DNA from: Turritopsis dohrnii | Taxonomy: Eukaryota > Cnidaria > Hydrozoa > Anthoathecata > Oceaniidae | Reading direction: 5' to 3' | DNA: 64,000 bases | NCBI GenBank assembly: GCA_027922465.2 | Contig: BQMF02000026.1 | Span: 1,603,644-1,667,643, forward strand | Shown here: piece after piece, positions 24,476-34,710 of the stretch | How positions within the stretch are numbered: the first letter of the stretch is position 1 | Layout of the letters: each line of letters begins with the position of its first letter | Made by a program: the position numbers and the translations under genes | Notes under the pieces: model-generated | Databases searched by the model: none | Seen by the model: only the letters and a program-made list of their open reading frames with translations | What the model was told of the DNA's origin: nothing

Positions 24476-26402
24476 TGTATTCCTGCGTAAGCAAGGAATA
24501 CTTTGAAACCGTTCGTGTTTTTTTTGTTTTTTTTTTTTCACTGTCCAAACCTAGACCAATTTTTGTTGATGGGAAATAGCCACTCAAATCATTAATGTTC
24601 CCAACTTACATTCTTTTTATGATTTAACAGTCTAAACTCACACTATATTCATTGTATACAAGTACTTAATAATAATAATAATAATAATAATAATTGTTTA
24701 TATTTCAAGTTCCAAATATATTACATTGGCTCTTCTCCTGAAATAGCGTATGAAATTGTGCATGATGTGTGTTATATAAAAGAACGTGAAAATACAAATT
24801 AACACAACATTAATTATCAATATTTTGTTTTATATAAAAGTCAATCAGCAATTGTTCTGGCAAGAGCTTTGTCGTGAAGGTATCTCTTGCATTTTCTGAT
24901 GAAGTTTATAGAATTAATTTCATTACGTGTGTTCAATGGCAAATCGTTGAATACTTTGAATACTTTGCGGGATACTTTGCTTGAAAAGACTCTAAAAGTG
25001 TAAAATATAAGCTCTACTGAAAGGAATAATTAACATATGGCTAAATCGCAGATGCCAGGTAGAAATGTTGTTTCATGTGAGTTTTCCGTAGTTGTTTTAA
25101 AAATGGAAGCGAAGAAGCATGCGTAGATCTGTGAAAGTTTCTTTGTTGAATATATGGATATAGAAGAGGTTGTAGTACGGCTGTAAAACTTAAAAGAATC
25201 AAGAACATTTATGATCCAAGCTGATAATCTACGTGAAACTAATATTCTTAGTAGTTATTCTTGATAAATAAGCAGTTCTTGATGCTTCAAAACAGATATG
25301 AACGACTACCAATAGGGTATGTTTATATCGATTTAATGCGTAAGGTTTCTATTAGTCTTTCTAAATGTAATACAATTTTTTAATTCATGTTCCTAGATAA
25401 GCTACCCTGTTTTTATAAAGCTCTGGAATCTTGAAGCACAGCTTATCTTCCTCATCAGCTTATACCCATTTTATTAATCAATAGATGACCACTTTTTTAA
25501 TTGACTAGTCGAATTTAAAATATTGTATGATTCTAAAATTTGTATACTATCAAGCTGACGATAAAAAGGAAACACAGATATTTTTATTATTTCGCATGGC
25601 CAAGTAAAAGTTTTTATTATGAAGTTCAGGTACAAACAACATAAAGATTTTCATACTGTATAGTTTTAAAAGGAGTATTTTGAAACGTCCACGGAAGAGT
25701 GTTCTCTAATGGATTTTTAAACTGACGGTGTTCCTTTTTAAGCTTGATCTCCGGCAAAATTTTTCAAAGTCTCTTATTTTTTATGATGCTCTCAGGAATG
25801 TAATTAAAATGAATTCGAAGTTATTACTATTTACGCCACAGATTTTCCCTTCAAAATTTAATGTGACAAAGTTTTCATTACTTAATTACTTTTTGAAGAT
25901 GCTTTAGGGAATATAACTATGAATAAAAAACTTTTTGAAAAAATCTCTAAATGATGCAAAACAGTGCAGTTTATATGAAATAACAAATATTACTTCTTTC
26001 ACAGCTACAAGATAAACTGTAAAACACAAAGAACATCATACCACATTATGGATATTGTTTTAAACCGTGAACAAACATTCACCTTTTAAAGCACAGATTA
26101 TTCTTAACGCGATAATCTTTTAATTAGTTAATTGCTTCTTGAAGATGCTTTAGGGAGTGCAACTTCGAATGGAAATCTTTTTAAAAAAATCTCTAAATTG
26201 ATGCAAGACTGAAGTTTTATATGAAACAACAAAGTTTAATAGTTATCGTAGCTAAAAGGTAAAATGTAAAATACTGCAAACAACATTCCGCATTATGCAT
26301 ATGGTTTTAAAGCGTGAACTAACACTCATTTCTTTCTGAAAAGTCTCCAGAAAGTCTTACAGTCATCAGCAGGAATACTTCTGCCCGGTAGGGCATCTTG
26401 TT
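24476..26402 (+). repeat. Family A repeat, copy A7 (long subtype, split by a LINE)
   Basis: Complete left hairpin from 24477, poly-T, CACTGTCC block, long-subtype segment (25810-26340) and right end with GCAGGAATAC and TGCCC-GGTA-GGGCA. The left junction, AATAAT followed by TGTATTCC, is in non-family A sequence, so this is the best view of an outer boundary. Interrupted at 24668-24972 by a truncated LINE. Confidence 0.8.
24668..24972 (-). mobile_element. 5'-truncated LINE with TACTT target duplication
   Basis: On the minus strand it encodes the extreme C-terminus of a LINE protein (VFNDLPLNTRNEI, FIRKCKRYLHDK) followed by a stop, a short 3' UTR and a TTA-repeat tail. TACTT flanks it at 24663-24667 and 24973-24977, and the family A sequence is contiguous across it in other copies. 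Confidence 0.8.
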
Positions 26403-28537
26403 TTTTTTTTTTTTTTTTTCACTGTCCAAACCTAGACCAATTTTTGTCGATGGGAAATCGTCATTCAAATCATTAATGTTCCCAAATTACATTCTTTTTA
26501 TGATTTAACAGTCTAAACTCACACTATATTCATTGTATACAAGTACTTTGCTTGAAAAGACTCTAAAAGTGTAAAATATAAGCTCTAGTGAAAGGAATAA
26601 TTAACATATGGCTAAATCGCAGATGCCAAGGTAGAAATGTTGTTTCACGTGAGTCTTATGCAACGTTCTTACGTTTTCCGTAGTTGTTTTAAAAATGGAA
26701 GCGAAGAAGCACGCGTAGATCTGAGAAAATTTCTTGGTTGAATATATGGATATAGAAGAGGTTATACGGCTGTCAAACTTAAAAGAATCAAGAACATTTA
26801 TGATCCAAACTAATAATCTACGTGAAACTAATACTCTTAGTAGTTATTCGTGATAAATAAGCAGATTTTGATGCTTCAAATCAGATATGAACGACTACAA
26901 GAACGGTATGCTTACATCGATTTAAAAAAATGCGTAAGGTTTCTATTAGTCTTTTTCTAAATATGATACAATTTTCTATTTCATGTTCCTAGGTAAGCTA
27001 TCCTGTTTTTATAAAGCTCTGGAATCTTGAAGCACAGCTCATCTCCCTCATCAGCTTATACTCACTTTAATAATCAATAGATGACCACTTTTTTAATTGA
27101 CTAGTCGAATTTAAAATATTGTATGATTCTAAAATTTGTATACTATCAAGCTGACGATAAAAAGGAAACACAGATATTTTTATTATTTCGCAAGGTTATA
27201 TAAAAGTTTTTATTATGAAGTTCAGGTACAAACAACATAAAGATTTTCATACTGTATAATTTTAAAAGGAGTATTTTGAAACGTCCACGGAAGAGTGTTC
27301 TCTAATGGATTTTTAAACTGACGGTGTTCCATTTTAAGCTTGATCTCCGGCAAAATTTTTCAAAGTCTCTTAACTTTTATGATGCTCTCGGGAATGTAAT
27401 TAAATGAATTCGAAGTTTAAGCACAGACTTTTCTTGACGCGAAAAACTTTTTATTACTTAACAAAAGCCAGATGGCGCAAAACGGTAGCAGCAATTTTAC
27501 TTAAAGTTATGAAAAGTTACTACAAAGTTCTTTGAGGCTTGTGTTTTTTTTATATTTCACTGGTGGAAAACAGGCATAAACGATAAATTTGTTAAAATTA
27601 TTAGTTAGTGTAGAAAGGGTCTAATCATAAACCAACAGAAATTAATTTATTAAAGACAAAAGAATTATACATGCGTTATATGAGCTGTATATGATTTTTT
27701 TATAAGAAAATTTTTTGTAAGACTATGTGTAGAAAAAAAACACGCGTTTCGAAAAAAAAAATATGTTTTTAATTATAATTTCATGAAACCAAAAATGAAT
27801 TCAAACAAATAACTGCCTTTTCGAACTAGATCTTTGAAAGCCTTAATACAGAAACATATAGTGTATAGTTAGCTAACAACTGAGGTAATATGAAATTTTG
27901 AACTGATAAGCTTTACCGTCAAGAAAATCAAAATATCAAGTATTTTCAGTTAGCGTAATGAACTAAAAGTCCCATTTTTATGTAGGGCTATTTGATAAGA
28001 ATTCATTCTTTCATGGATTAAGCTACAAAATATCAGATTATGTACTTTTGAAACAAAACGCAATCTACTTTTAAATGTTTGTTACAGAAAAGCTTCCAAA
28101 ATTCGAAGGCTGCGTTCCTTCATTAAAACTTACATTGCGTTATTAGTAGAGTCTCGCAGACTCTAAATCACAGACTAATTGCCATTTCGGCCGGAGTAGG
28201 AGGAGGAAAAGTAGGAGTAGGAGTCCGCGGGTGTTTTAATACGGTATTCGCTATCGCTACTACCGTAATTACTTCTTGAAGATTCTTTAGGGAATACAAC
28301 TTTGAATTAAAATCTTTTTCAAGAAATCTCTAAATTGAAGCAAGACTGAAGTTTTATATGAGACAACAAAGTTTAATTGTTATCGTTGTTAAAAGGTAAA
28401 ATGTAAAATACCGCAACATCATTCTGCATTATGCATATCTTTTTAAAGCGTGAACTAATATCAGTTCTTTCTGAAATCTTTCTAGAAAGTCTTCCAGTCA
28501 TCTGCAGGAATACTTCTGCCCGGTAGGGCATCTTGTT
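26403..28537 (+). repeat. Family A repeat, copy A8 (carries the 804-bp insert)
   Basis: Tandem to A7. Same insert at the same site as in A2, and close base identity to A2 around and inside it. Ends GCAGGAATAC, intact hairpin, CATCTTGTT at 28537, just upstream of LINE-B. Confidence 0.8.
27461..28265 (+). mobile_element. Unclassified ~805-bp insert within A8
   Basis: Near-identical to 5041-5844, with the same flanking TA and the same host position. Starts ACAAAAGCCAGATGGCGC and ends CTACTACCG. No coding capacity. Confidence 0.65.
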
Positions 28538-28663
28538 TGTTTTAGTCTTGCTGTTAAAAATCCTTGTTTTGTTACGTCGGATTGTATTGGATTAAGTATT
28601 ACTGGAAATCAAGTATTTACTTTGGAGGAAAATTATTTCATATCAAGTTTATGGTCTGGGAAC

Positions 28664-29367
28664 ATGGATAAGAGAAATGTTTTCCGTTTTCGACCGTCAA
28701 AGTTGAGTCTTAGCTGTATAATATTACTATTATGTGGAGATATTCGTCCGTGTCCTGGGCCAGATGACTTAAGCTCATTTTTAAAACTACGTGGCATGAA
28801 GATTTTTCATCAAAACGTTCGAAACCTGCAGGGGAACCTTGAACATATTAGAGGTTTACTTAATCTTTACAAACACATCGACATCTTTGCTCTCACAGAG
28901 ACGCATATTACAACACAGCCAAATTCGTTATTTGATATTCCGGGGTACAATTTTCTGAGTCGAATTCGAAAGGACGGTCGATGTGGTGGAGTTGGGATGT
29001 ATATCTCATCCAATATTCGGTTTATAAGAAGACAAGATCTCGAGGATGACAAAATTGAATGTATTTGGATCGAAATACTGTGTAAATTGGCCAAAAACTA
29101 TCTGATTTGCTGTATATACAGACCCCCGGTTTCATCAAAATATCTTCCTAAAGATTTTAAGGAACGGTTTCACAATATGTTGGCAGTAGCAACGTCAGAA
29201 AACAAAGAGATAATTGCTTTGGGAGATGTCAACATAAATTATCTCCAAAGAGATGACCATAAAGATTTTAAAGAAATATTGACACTAATGGGACTCAAAC
29301 AATTGATTAAACAGCCCACAAGAATTTGTGATACAACTGCGACACTTATTGACATTATTACATCTAA
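28664..29367 (+). CDS. LINE-B protein, N-terminal part (2A-like motif and endonuclease)
   Basis: First in-frame ATG at 28664 (an upstream in-frame TTG lies at 28622). After a basic leader and a hydrophobic segment (LSCIILLLCG) comes a 2A-like variant GDIRPCPGP (28736-28762), with Cys in place of the usual Asn. The endonuclease follows: HQNVRN, LTETHI, GGVGMYIS, CIYRPP, GDVNINYL, IDIITS. The frame is cut by a PIF/Harbinger element at 29368. The remainder starts at 32559 and contains the catalytic SDHE. Joining the two flanks across one TAA copy keeps the frame open, so the LINE was intact here when hit. It belongs to the same family as LINE-C at 40.45 kb. Confidence 0.85.
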
Positions 29368-29557
29368 GGGGCTGATCACATGAGCCCGGGTAAGCGGGCC
29401 AGCCCGTTTAGCCGGGCTGACTTTCTCGAGTGATCATATGAAAATTCCAGCCCGGTTTTTCTCCTCCCTGTGAAAATTCCAGCTCGGCTTTTTCGAGCCT
29501 AGTCACGTGACTCATTTTTGCGCGAAATTGAAATTATTGTATTACTGTATAATTAAT

Positions 29558-30849
29558 ATGGCGGACGAGAAAGCGAAAGTAGCAGCTTTTCTGGAAATAT
29601 CAATTGCAGCTATTCCAGTTGTTCTCTTGCAAATTCAAAATCTCGTCCTGATATGGAAAAGAGAACAATTAAGATTTTCTCAATTATGTACCATAGTCTC
29701 TTTGTTGAAAAATGAAAAAAAGAAGAGAAAAAAAAAGAAGAGCATTGCAAAAAATACTCTATAGAAAAAAAAGAGAGAGATGGTTTAATCCAGGAAGAAC
29801 TGCTCAATGGTGGATTAACATGGAATCGAGGGTAACAGTTGACATGACGTGGAGAAAAAACTTTCGTATTTCATAGTTTGGTTGATGAAATTCGAGTTCA
29901 TATTTCTCCAAACCTTCTATCCCCTAACTATAGGGCATTATCAGCAGAAAAAAAAGTGGCCATCACTCTTTATTATCTGAAAGACACTGGCTCGCAGAAT
30001 ATGACCGCAAATACATTTGGCATTGCACACAATACCGTTAGTTGTGTTGTATTTGAAGTTTGCAAAGCTATCATTAAATACATGGGGCCTAAGTATCTGC
30101 ATTTACCTGATAATGAGAATTCAATGAGGGAAAAGGTATCAGAGTTCGAAGCCAAGTATGGAATGGTGCAGGCATTTGGATGTGTTGATGGGACGCATAT
30201 CCCTATATCCTGTCCTAAAGACAGTTCTCAGGATTATTTTTGTTATAAACACTATTACTCTCTTAATGTGCAAGCAGTGTGTGATTATAAAGGAACGTTT
30301 ATGGATGTCGATTGTAGATGGCCTGGAAGCACACATGATGGTAAAGTTTTTGCCAATTCTGCTATTAATAAGAAAATGATCAGTGGTGCCTTGCCTCGTG
30401 TATACCAGTCTTTACAAAGTGATGATGAAAAAGTGCCAAATTATGTTATTGGTGACCCAGCTTACCCACTGACACCATTTTGTATGAAGGAATATCTCAC
30501 CTGCACTAGTGACGAAGAAGTCATATTTAACAACATGCTTAGATATGCAAGGAACCCAATTGAATGCGCTTTTGGTAGACTGAAAGCTAGGTGGTCAATA
30601 CTGACAAGAACCATGGATTTAAAACTAGAAAATATACCAACTGTTGTTTATGCCTGTTTCGTACTACACAACTTTTGTGAAAAAGAGAAATCTTATGTTG
30701 ACTCAGAACAGGTTCAAATTCAGATTGAATTGTCAAAGGCCAACGAAGATTCTTTCAAGAATAAACCTGACCCAATATTGTCATGTAACACAGATGAGGG
30801 AGAGGTTGCAAGAAAATGTATAACAAGTCATTTTGCTAAATTCATTTAA
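29558..30849 (+). pseudogene. PIF/Harbinger DDE transposase, N-terminus frameshifted
   Basis: The main open frame (29878-30849) carries a helix-turn-helix region (NTFGIAHNTVSCVV) and the DDE nuclease: GCVDGTHIPI (first Asp), VDCRWPGSTHD, IGDPAYPL (second Asp) and ARNPIECAFGRLKARW (Glu), then CFVLHNFCE. The likely start is ATG 29558 (MADEKAKVAAF). From there to 29878 the reading shifts frame: a stop at about 29762 in the first frame, RWFNPGRTAQWW and TWRKNFRIS in another frame ending at a TAG near 29874. At least two indels or stops therefore break it. Transposases of this family need the Myb-like partner encoded at the other end. An AATAAA lies about 230 bp downstream. Confidence 0.88.
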
Positions 30850-31178
30850 ACGTTTTTCTTTGTATATTAGCTACAGTATATATATGTGACCTAGAAAAAG
30901 CCTTTGATTGTTGTAAAACACAAAAAGAAATTTCAGCTGTCATTTTTAGTTTTCACATTCCGAGATCTGACCGTTCAAATATTACAGTAAACTGATATTG
31001 GTCCTAAATTTGAAGACTATTCAAGAAAGGTTGAAAACATATCTAATGAAATATAACTCAATTAGCTTGCACTACAAAAGGAATAAAAGAAATAAAAGAA
31101 GTTATGTTGTACTACAGGTAGGTTTATCTATCATTGTAAAATGATAATCTGCTAGTTTTTAAAATGACCTGGTTGACT
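30850..31178. other. Non-coding spacer inside the Harbinger element
   Basis: AT-rich sequence between the 3' ends of the two convergent genes. It contains AATAAA words near 31080 (plus strand) and no ORF. It presumably holds both polyadenylation regions. Confidence 0.6.
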
Positions 31179-32281
31179 TTAATCATTTTGCATCAAATTT
31201 GTATAAAACCCCTGTGCATGTAGTGGTGGAGAAATATTCTGATAAAACGTGTTTTGGTTAACAGGTAGTTGCATTGAAGGCATTGCAGTATTAGCTTGAA
31301 AGCACATTGCTTGTGCCAATTTTTCCATTGACTTGCACATACCATTAGACAATGTCTCAATTGATGCACCCAGTTTGGCTACCGACTCCGCAAAAGTCTT
31401 ATTAGACTCTTCCATAGCCCTAGCAATGTCCTTTCGAAACATTGCATCCTCTTTTGCTTCATCAAGCAACACTTTATCCCGTTGGGCAGCTGATAAACTC
31501 TTTTCGAGGTGTTTCCTCTTGTTGTCCACTAGCTTTGGTACAACAGACGTACGTTTTAAAGACTTGGTTGATTCCACCGTCTCATTTTTCTTCTGTATAG
31601 CAACATTTGTTGGTAGTTCCAAATTAGCAATGTTATCACAAAAATCTACCTCTGAAATTTCATCATTTTCTTCATAATCAGATGCACACAAATTCAATGT
31701 TGAGGATATGACTTCTGTGTCTGCGGTTTCCGATGATACAGTAGACATTTTCTTTTCACTATCAAAAACATCGTTAGTCATAGAAGTATCAACACCAAAA
31801 TCAAGGGGTTCGACACTGGCTGAGCCTCCCCAAATTTGCTTTAATGCATCAAAATGAGCATAGACAATCTTGCCACTGCCAGATCGTGTTCCACTTACGA
31901 GAGCTTTTGAAAAACTTTGTCTGATCTCTTTTATTTTTTCCTGTACTCTTTGCTTTCCCTTTGCGATGAAGGAATTGAAATGTTTTATTTCTTTTCTTAT
32001 TCTTGTTAATTCCTCTTGAGAATAGCTCTCAAGCTCATCATTTTAACAGCTCCAAATAATTGGATGTCTTCACATTCATAAATTTCGGCCATGGCTTTGC
32101 GAATTTCTGCATAAAGAAATGGTTTGTCACCATCAAAATCAAGTCCCTTAAATATCATCGTTGTTTTGAAATTAGTAATACACTGCACAAGATTATCAAT
32201 CATCTCATCTGACCATCTGCATGCTTTCCTTTTCTCAGGAACAGAAATCTCTGCATGCTCTGCTTGCTTCGTTGCCGCCAT
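31179..32281 (-). pseudogene. Myb/SANT-like Harbinger partner protein, one frameshift
   Basis: Start ATG at 32281. Residues from about 15 form a Myb/SANT-like trihelix (CRWSDEMIDNLVQCI, DFDGDKPFLYAEIRKAMA). The frame ends near 32006. Shifting by one base in the A run at about 32045 (GTTAAAATGATG) gives a continuation, NDELESYSQEELTRIRKEI, then RQSFSKALVSGTRSGSGK and IWGGSASVEPLDFG, joining without a stop to the frame that ends at 31179. The sequence is thus one gene of about 365 codons with a single-base loss. The C-terminal part is polar with a coiled-coil-like stretch (KHLEKSLSAAQRDKVLLDEA). Partner proteins of this kind bind DNA and bring the transposase to the nucleus. Confidence 0.8.
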
Positions 32282-32558
32282 ATTGAATGTTGTTTTTTTG
32301 ACGTATGAGCATGCGCAATAGGCAGTCCTCCAGCCCGGTTAACCGGGCTGATTTTCTTGAGCAATCATATGGAAAAAAAAAACAACTGAATTTGCCGGGT
32401 CTCGGTTGAGAAAAGCGAGATCCCGTTTAGCCGGGCTGGTTCGTTTCTCATATGATAGCAAGTAGTTTTTATAGTGATTTTTAATGAGAGCCGAGATCTC
32501 GGTAAACCGAGCCAGCCCGCTTTGCCGGGCTGATTTTTCTCATATGATAACCCCCTAA

Positions 32559-34670
32559 TAAAGCTGAAAATATAAGAAACACAGCAGTATTTCCGTTTGG
32601 CTTCAGTGATCATGAGTTAATTGGTTGCATACATAAACAAAACCATCACAAGTTTGCCCCAAAAGAGATCAAATGTCGCGATTACAGACATTACAACCAC
32701 ATAGAGATGAATAATGAACTTAGAAATGCTGATTGGTCACCCGTTTACAATACCAATGACACAAACACTGCTTATCGTACTTTCTATGAAATTTGCCGAA
32801 AAATTTTTGATAAATATGCTCCAATGATATCAAAAAGAGTTAAAACTAAACCTGCTCCTTGGCTCACTCCTGAGATAAAAACTCTCATGAATGACCGAGA
32901 TAAACTCCTGAGAAGATATCGCAAAACAAAAAGTGACTTTGATAAGAGAGAGTATCAGAAAAAACGAAATCGAGTGAATATACTCCTACGTAAATCCAAA
33001 GCGCAATACAGCAAAGAACTTTTAAATGAAAATTCAAATGATCCTGGTTCTTTTTGGAAAGCCTTGAAAACAATATACCCCCTGTCATCAAAGCAATCAC
33101 AACGAAATCAAATGTTCGAAGTTGGCAGTGAGAAAACATCAGATAGTAAAAAAGTTTCAAATGGTTTCAAATCATTCTTCTCCCGCGTTGTGCAGAACCT
33201 CAAATCGAAAGCAATCCCTCTGAAAGATTTTGTTTGGAGCAAACCAACATCATTGCAACCAAGAACTTACAAAACATTTCGCTTTAAACTTGTAACTCCC
33301 GATGAAATAAACAAACATCTCAAGAAACTCCATCGTAAAAAAGCAACCGGATGTGATGATTTGCCAGCAACCTTCCTCAAGGACGCTCGAGAGATCATAA
33401 AGTCACCACTAGCACATGTAATAAACTTTTCCTTTAAACATGGAGTCGTACCAAATGAATGGAAGGCAGCCCGTATTGTACTGGTTTATAAATCTGGACC
33501 AAACTCAGTTTTAGACAATTATCGCCCCATATCAATCCTACCAACCATCTCAAAAATTATTGAAAGGATTACTCACAAGCAATTAATAACTTTCCTGGAA
33601 GAAAATAAACTCTTAAACAGTTACCAATTTGGTTTTCGCAGAAAAATGTCCACTGAGCATGCTGTTACAATATTTCTTGACTCCATCCGTAAAAAGGTGG
33701 ACAAAGGCCATTTAGTTGGAGCCTGCTTTATAGATCTGTCCAAAGCATTCGATACCATTAGCCATGCAAAATTGTTAGCTAAACTACCCGCTTATGGCAT
33801 ACATGATCGTGAATGGTTTACAGACTATTTATTCTTTCGAACAGCAACGATAGACTACAACCAAAACCTGTCTGAGCCCTTCCAAATCACATCAAGAGTC
33901 CCACAGGGCTCTATCCTGGGCCCTCTTCTCTTCTTGATGATCTTTAATGATCTACCTGACGTCATCAAACACTGTCAAATCGTAAAATATGCAGATGATA
34001 CAGTGTTATACGTTGATGCGAAATCCGGGGATGATATTGCAAAGTTGCTTACAGAAGATCTTGCCAATGTCTCGAGCTGGTTTGACAAAAATGAACTTAT
34101 AATGAACTTAAACAAGGGAAAAACCGAAGCACTCCTATTCGGCACCACTAAAAAAGTCAATGCCCATCTAAAAGACTTCCAGGTGTACGTTAATGATTGT
34201 AGTATTACTGTTACAAAGGAGTACAAGTATCTTGGGGTACCTATTGATAGTACCTTAAATATGAATTTGTTTTTTGACTCCTGCTATAAGAAAGCGTCTT
34301 CCAGACTGAATCTTCTTGCAAAGCTGAGGTTCATGTTAAATGTTGATGCTGCACGAGCAATCTACCATAGTATGATACTTCCAACTTTTACATACTGCGG
34401 TCTCCATCTTCTTCAACAAACTTCACAAGAAAAGAAACTAGTATCTTTCCACAAAAGAGCAGAGAAGATTATTAGTTCCAAAGAACTTCGATCCGTCAGT
34501 AATGCAAACAAAAAGCATGCATGCATCTTTGTTAAATCCTGCTTGGAAGGAGAAGTTGTTGATCCGTTCATTGACTATTTCAAACTATCCACTCATAGTA
34601 AGAATACAAGAAACAATTCAAAGCTTATTGTTCTCCCCGTGATCAAGAGAGAATATGCCAGGAAAGGTTG
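32559..34670 (+). CDS. LINE-B protein, C-terminal part (endonuclease end and reverse transcriptase)
   Basis: Continues LINE-B in frame: FGFSDHELIG (last endonuclease block), linker KPAPWLTPEIK, RT motifs KKATGCDDLPATF, ARIVLVYKSGP, DNYRPISILPT, YQFGFRRKMSTEH, CFIDLSKAFDTISH (first catalytic Asp, 33720-33760), RVPQGSILGPLLF and KYADDTVLY (catalytic DD near 33990). All key residues are present. The C-terminus stops matching LINE-C at about 34670 (KREYARKG), so the LINE 3' end is missing. The frame then runs without a stop into the THAP domain starting at 34708. Confidence 0.88.
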
Positions 34671-34671
34671 T

Positions 34672-34710
34672 TTAAAACTAAAACTAAAGGTTGTTTTAAA
34701 ACTAAAAATG
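34672..34710 (+). repeat. Short tandem duplication at the LINE-B/P-like junction
   Basis: The words GGTTGTTTAAAACTAAAA and GGTTGTTTTAAAACTAAAA occur back to back just before the THAP start codon. They may be terminal or subterminal sequence of the P-like element. A weakly similar inverted word (TTTAGTCTCAAACAAG) lies near 39683. Confidence 0.5.

Larger units (their letters stand above)
29368..32555. mobile_element. PIF/Harbinger DNA transposon, complete, inserted in LINE-B
   Basis: A 3188-bp element with imperfect inverted ends (GGGGCTGATCACATGAG at 29368; GGGGGTTATCATATGAG read from 32555), subterminal copies of AGCCCGGNNAAGCGGGCT-type words, and TAA target duplications (29365-29367 and 32556-32558). 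It encodes the two proteins typical of the superfamily in divergent outer positions: a DDE transposase (+) and a Myb/SANT-like partner (-). Both have frame defects. The 3-bp TAA duplication and the gene pair agree with known PIF/Harbinger biology. Confidence 0.93.
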
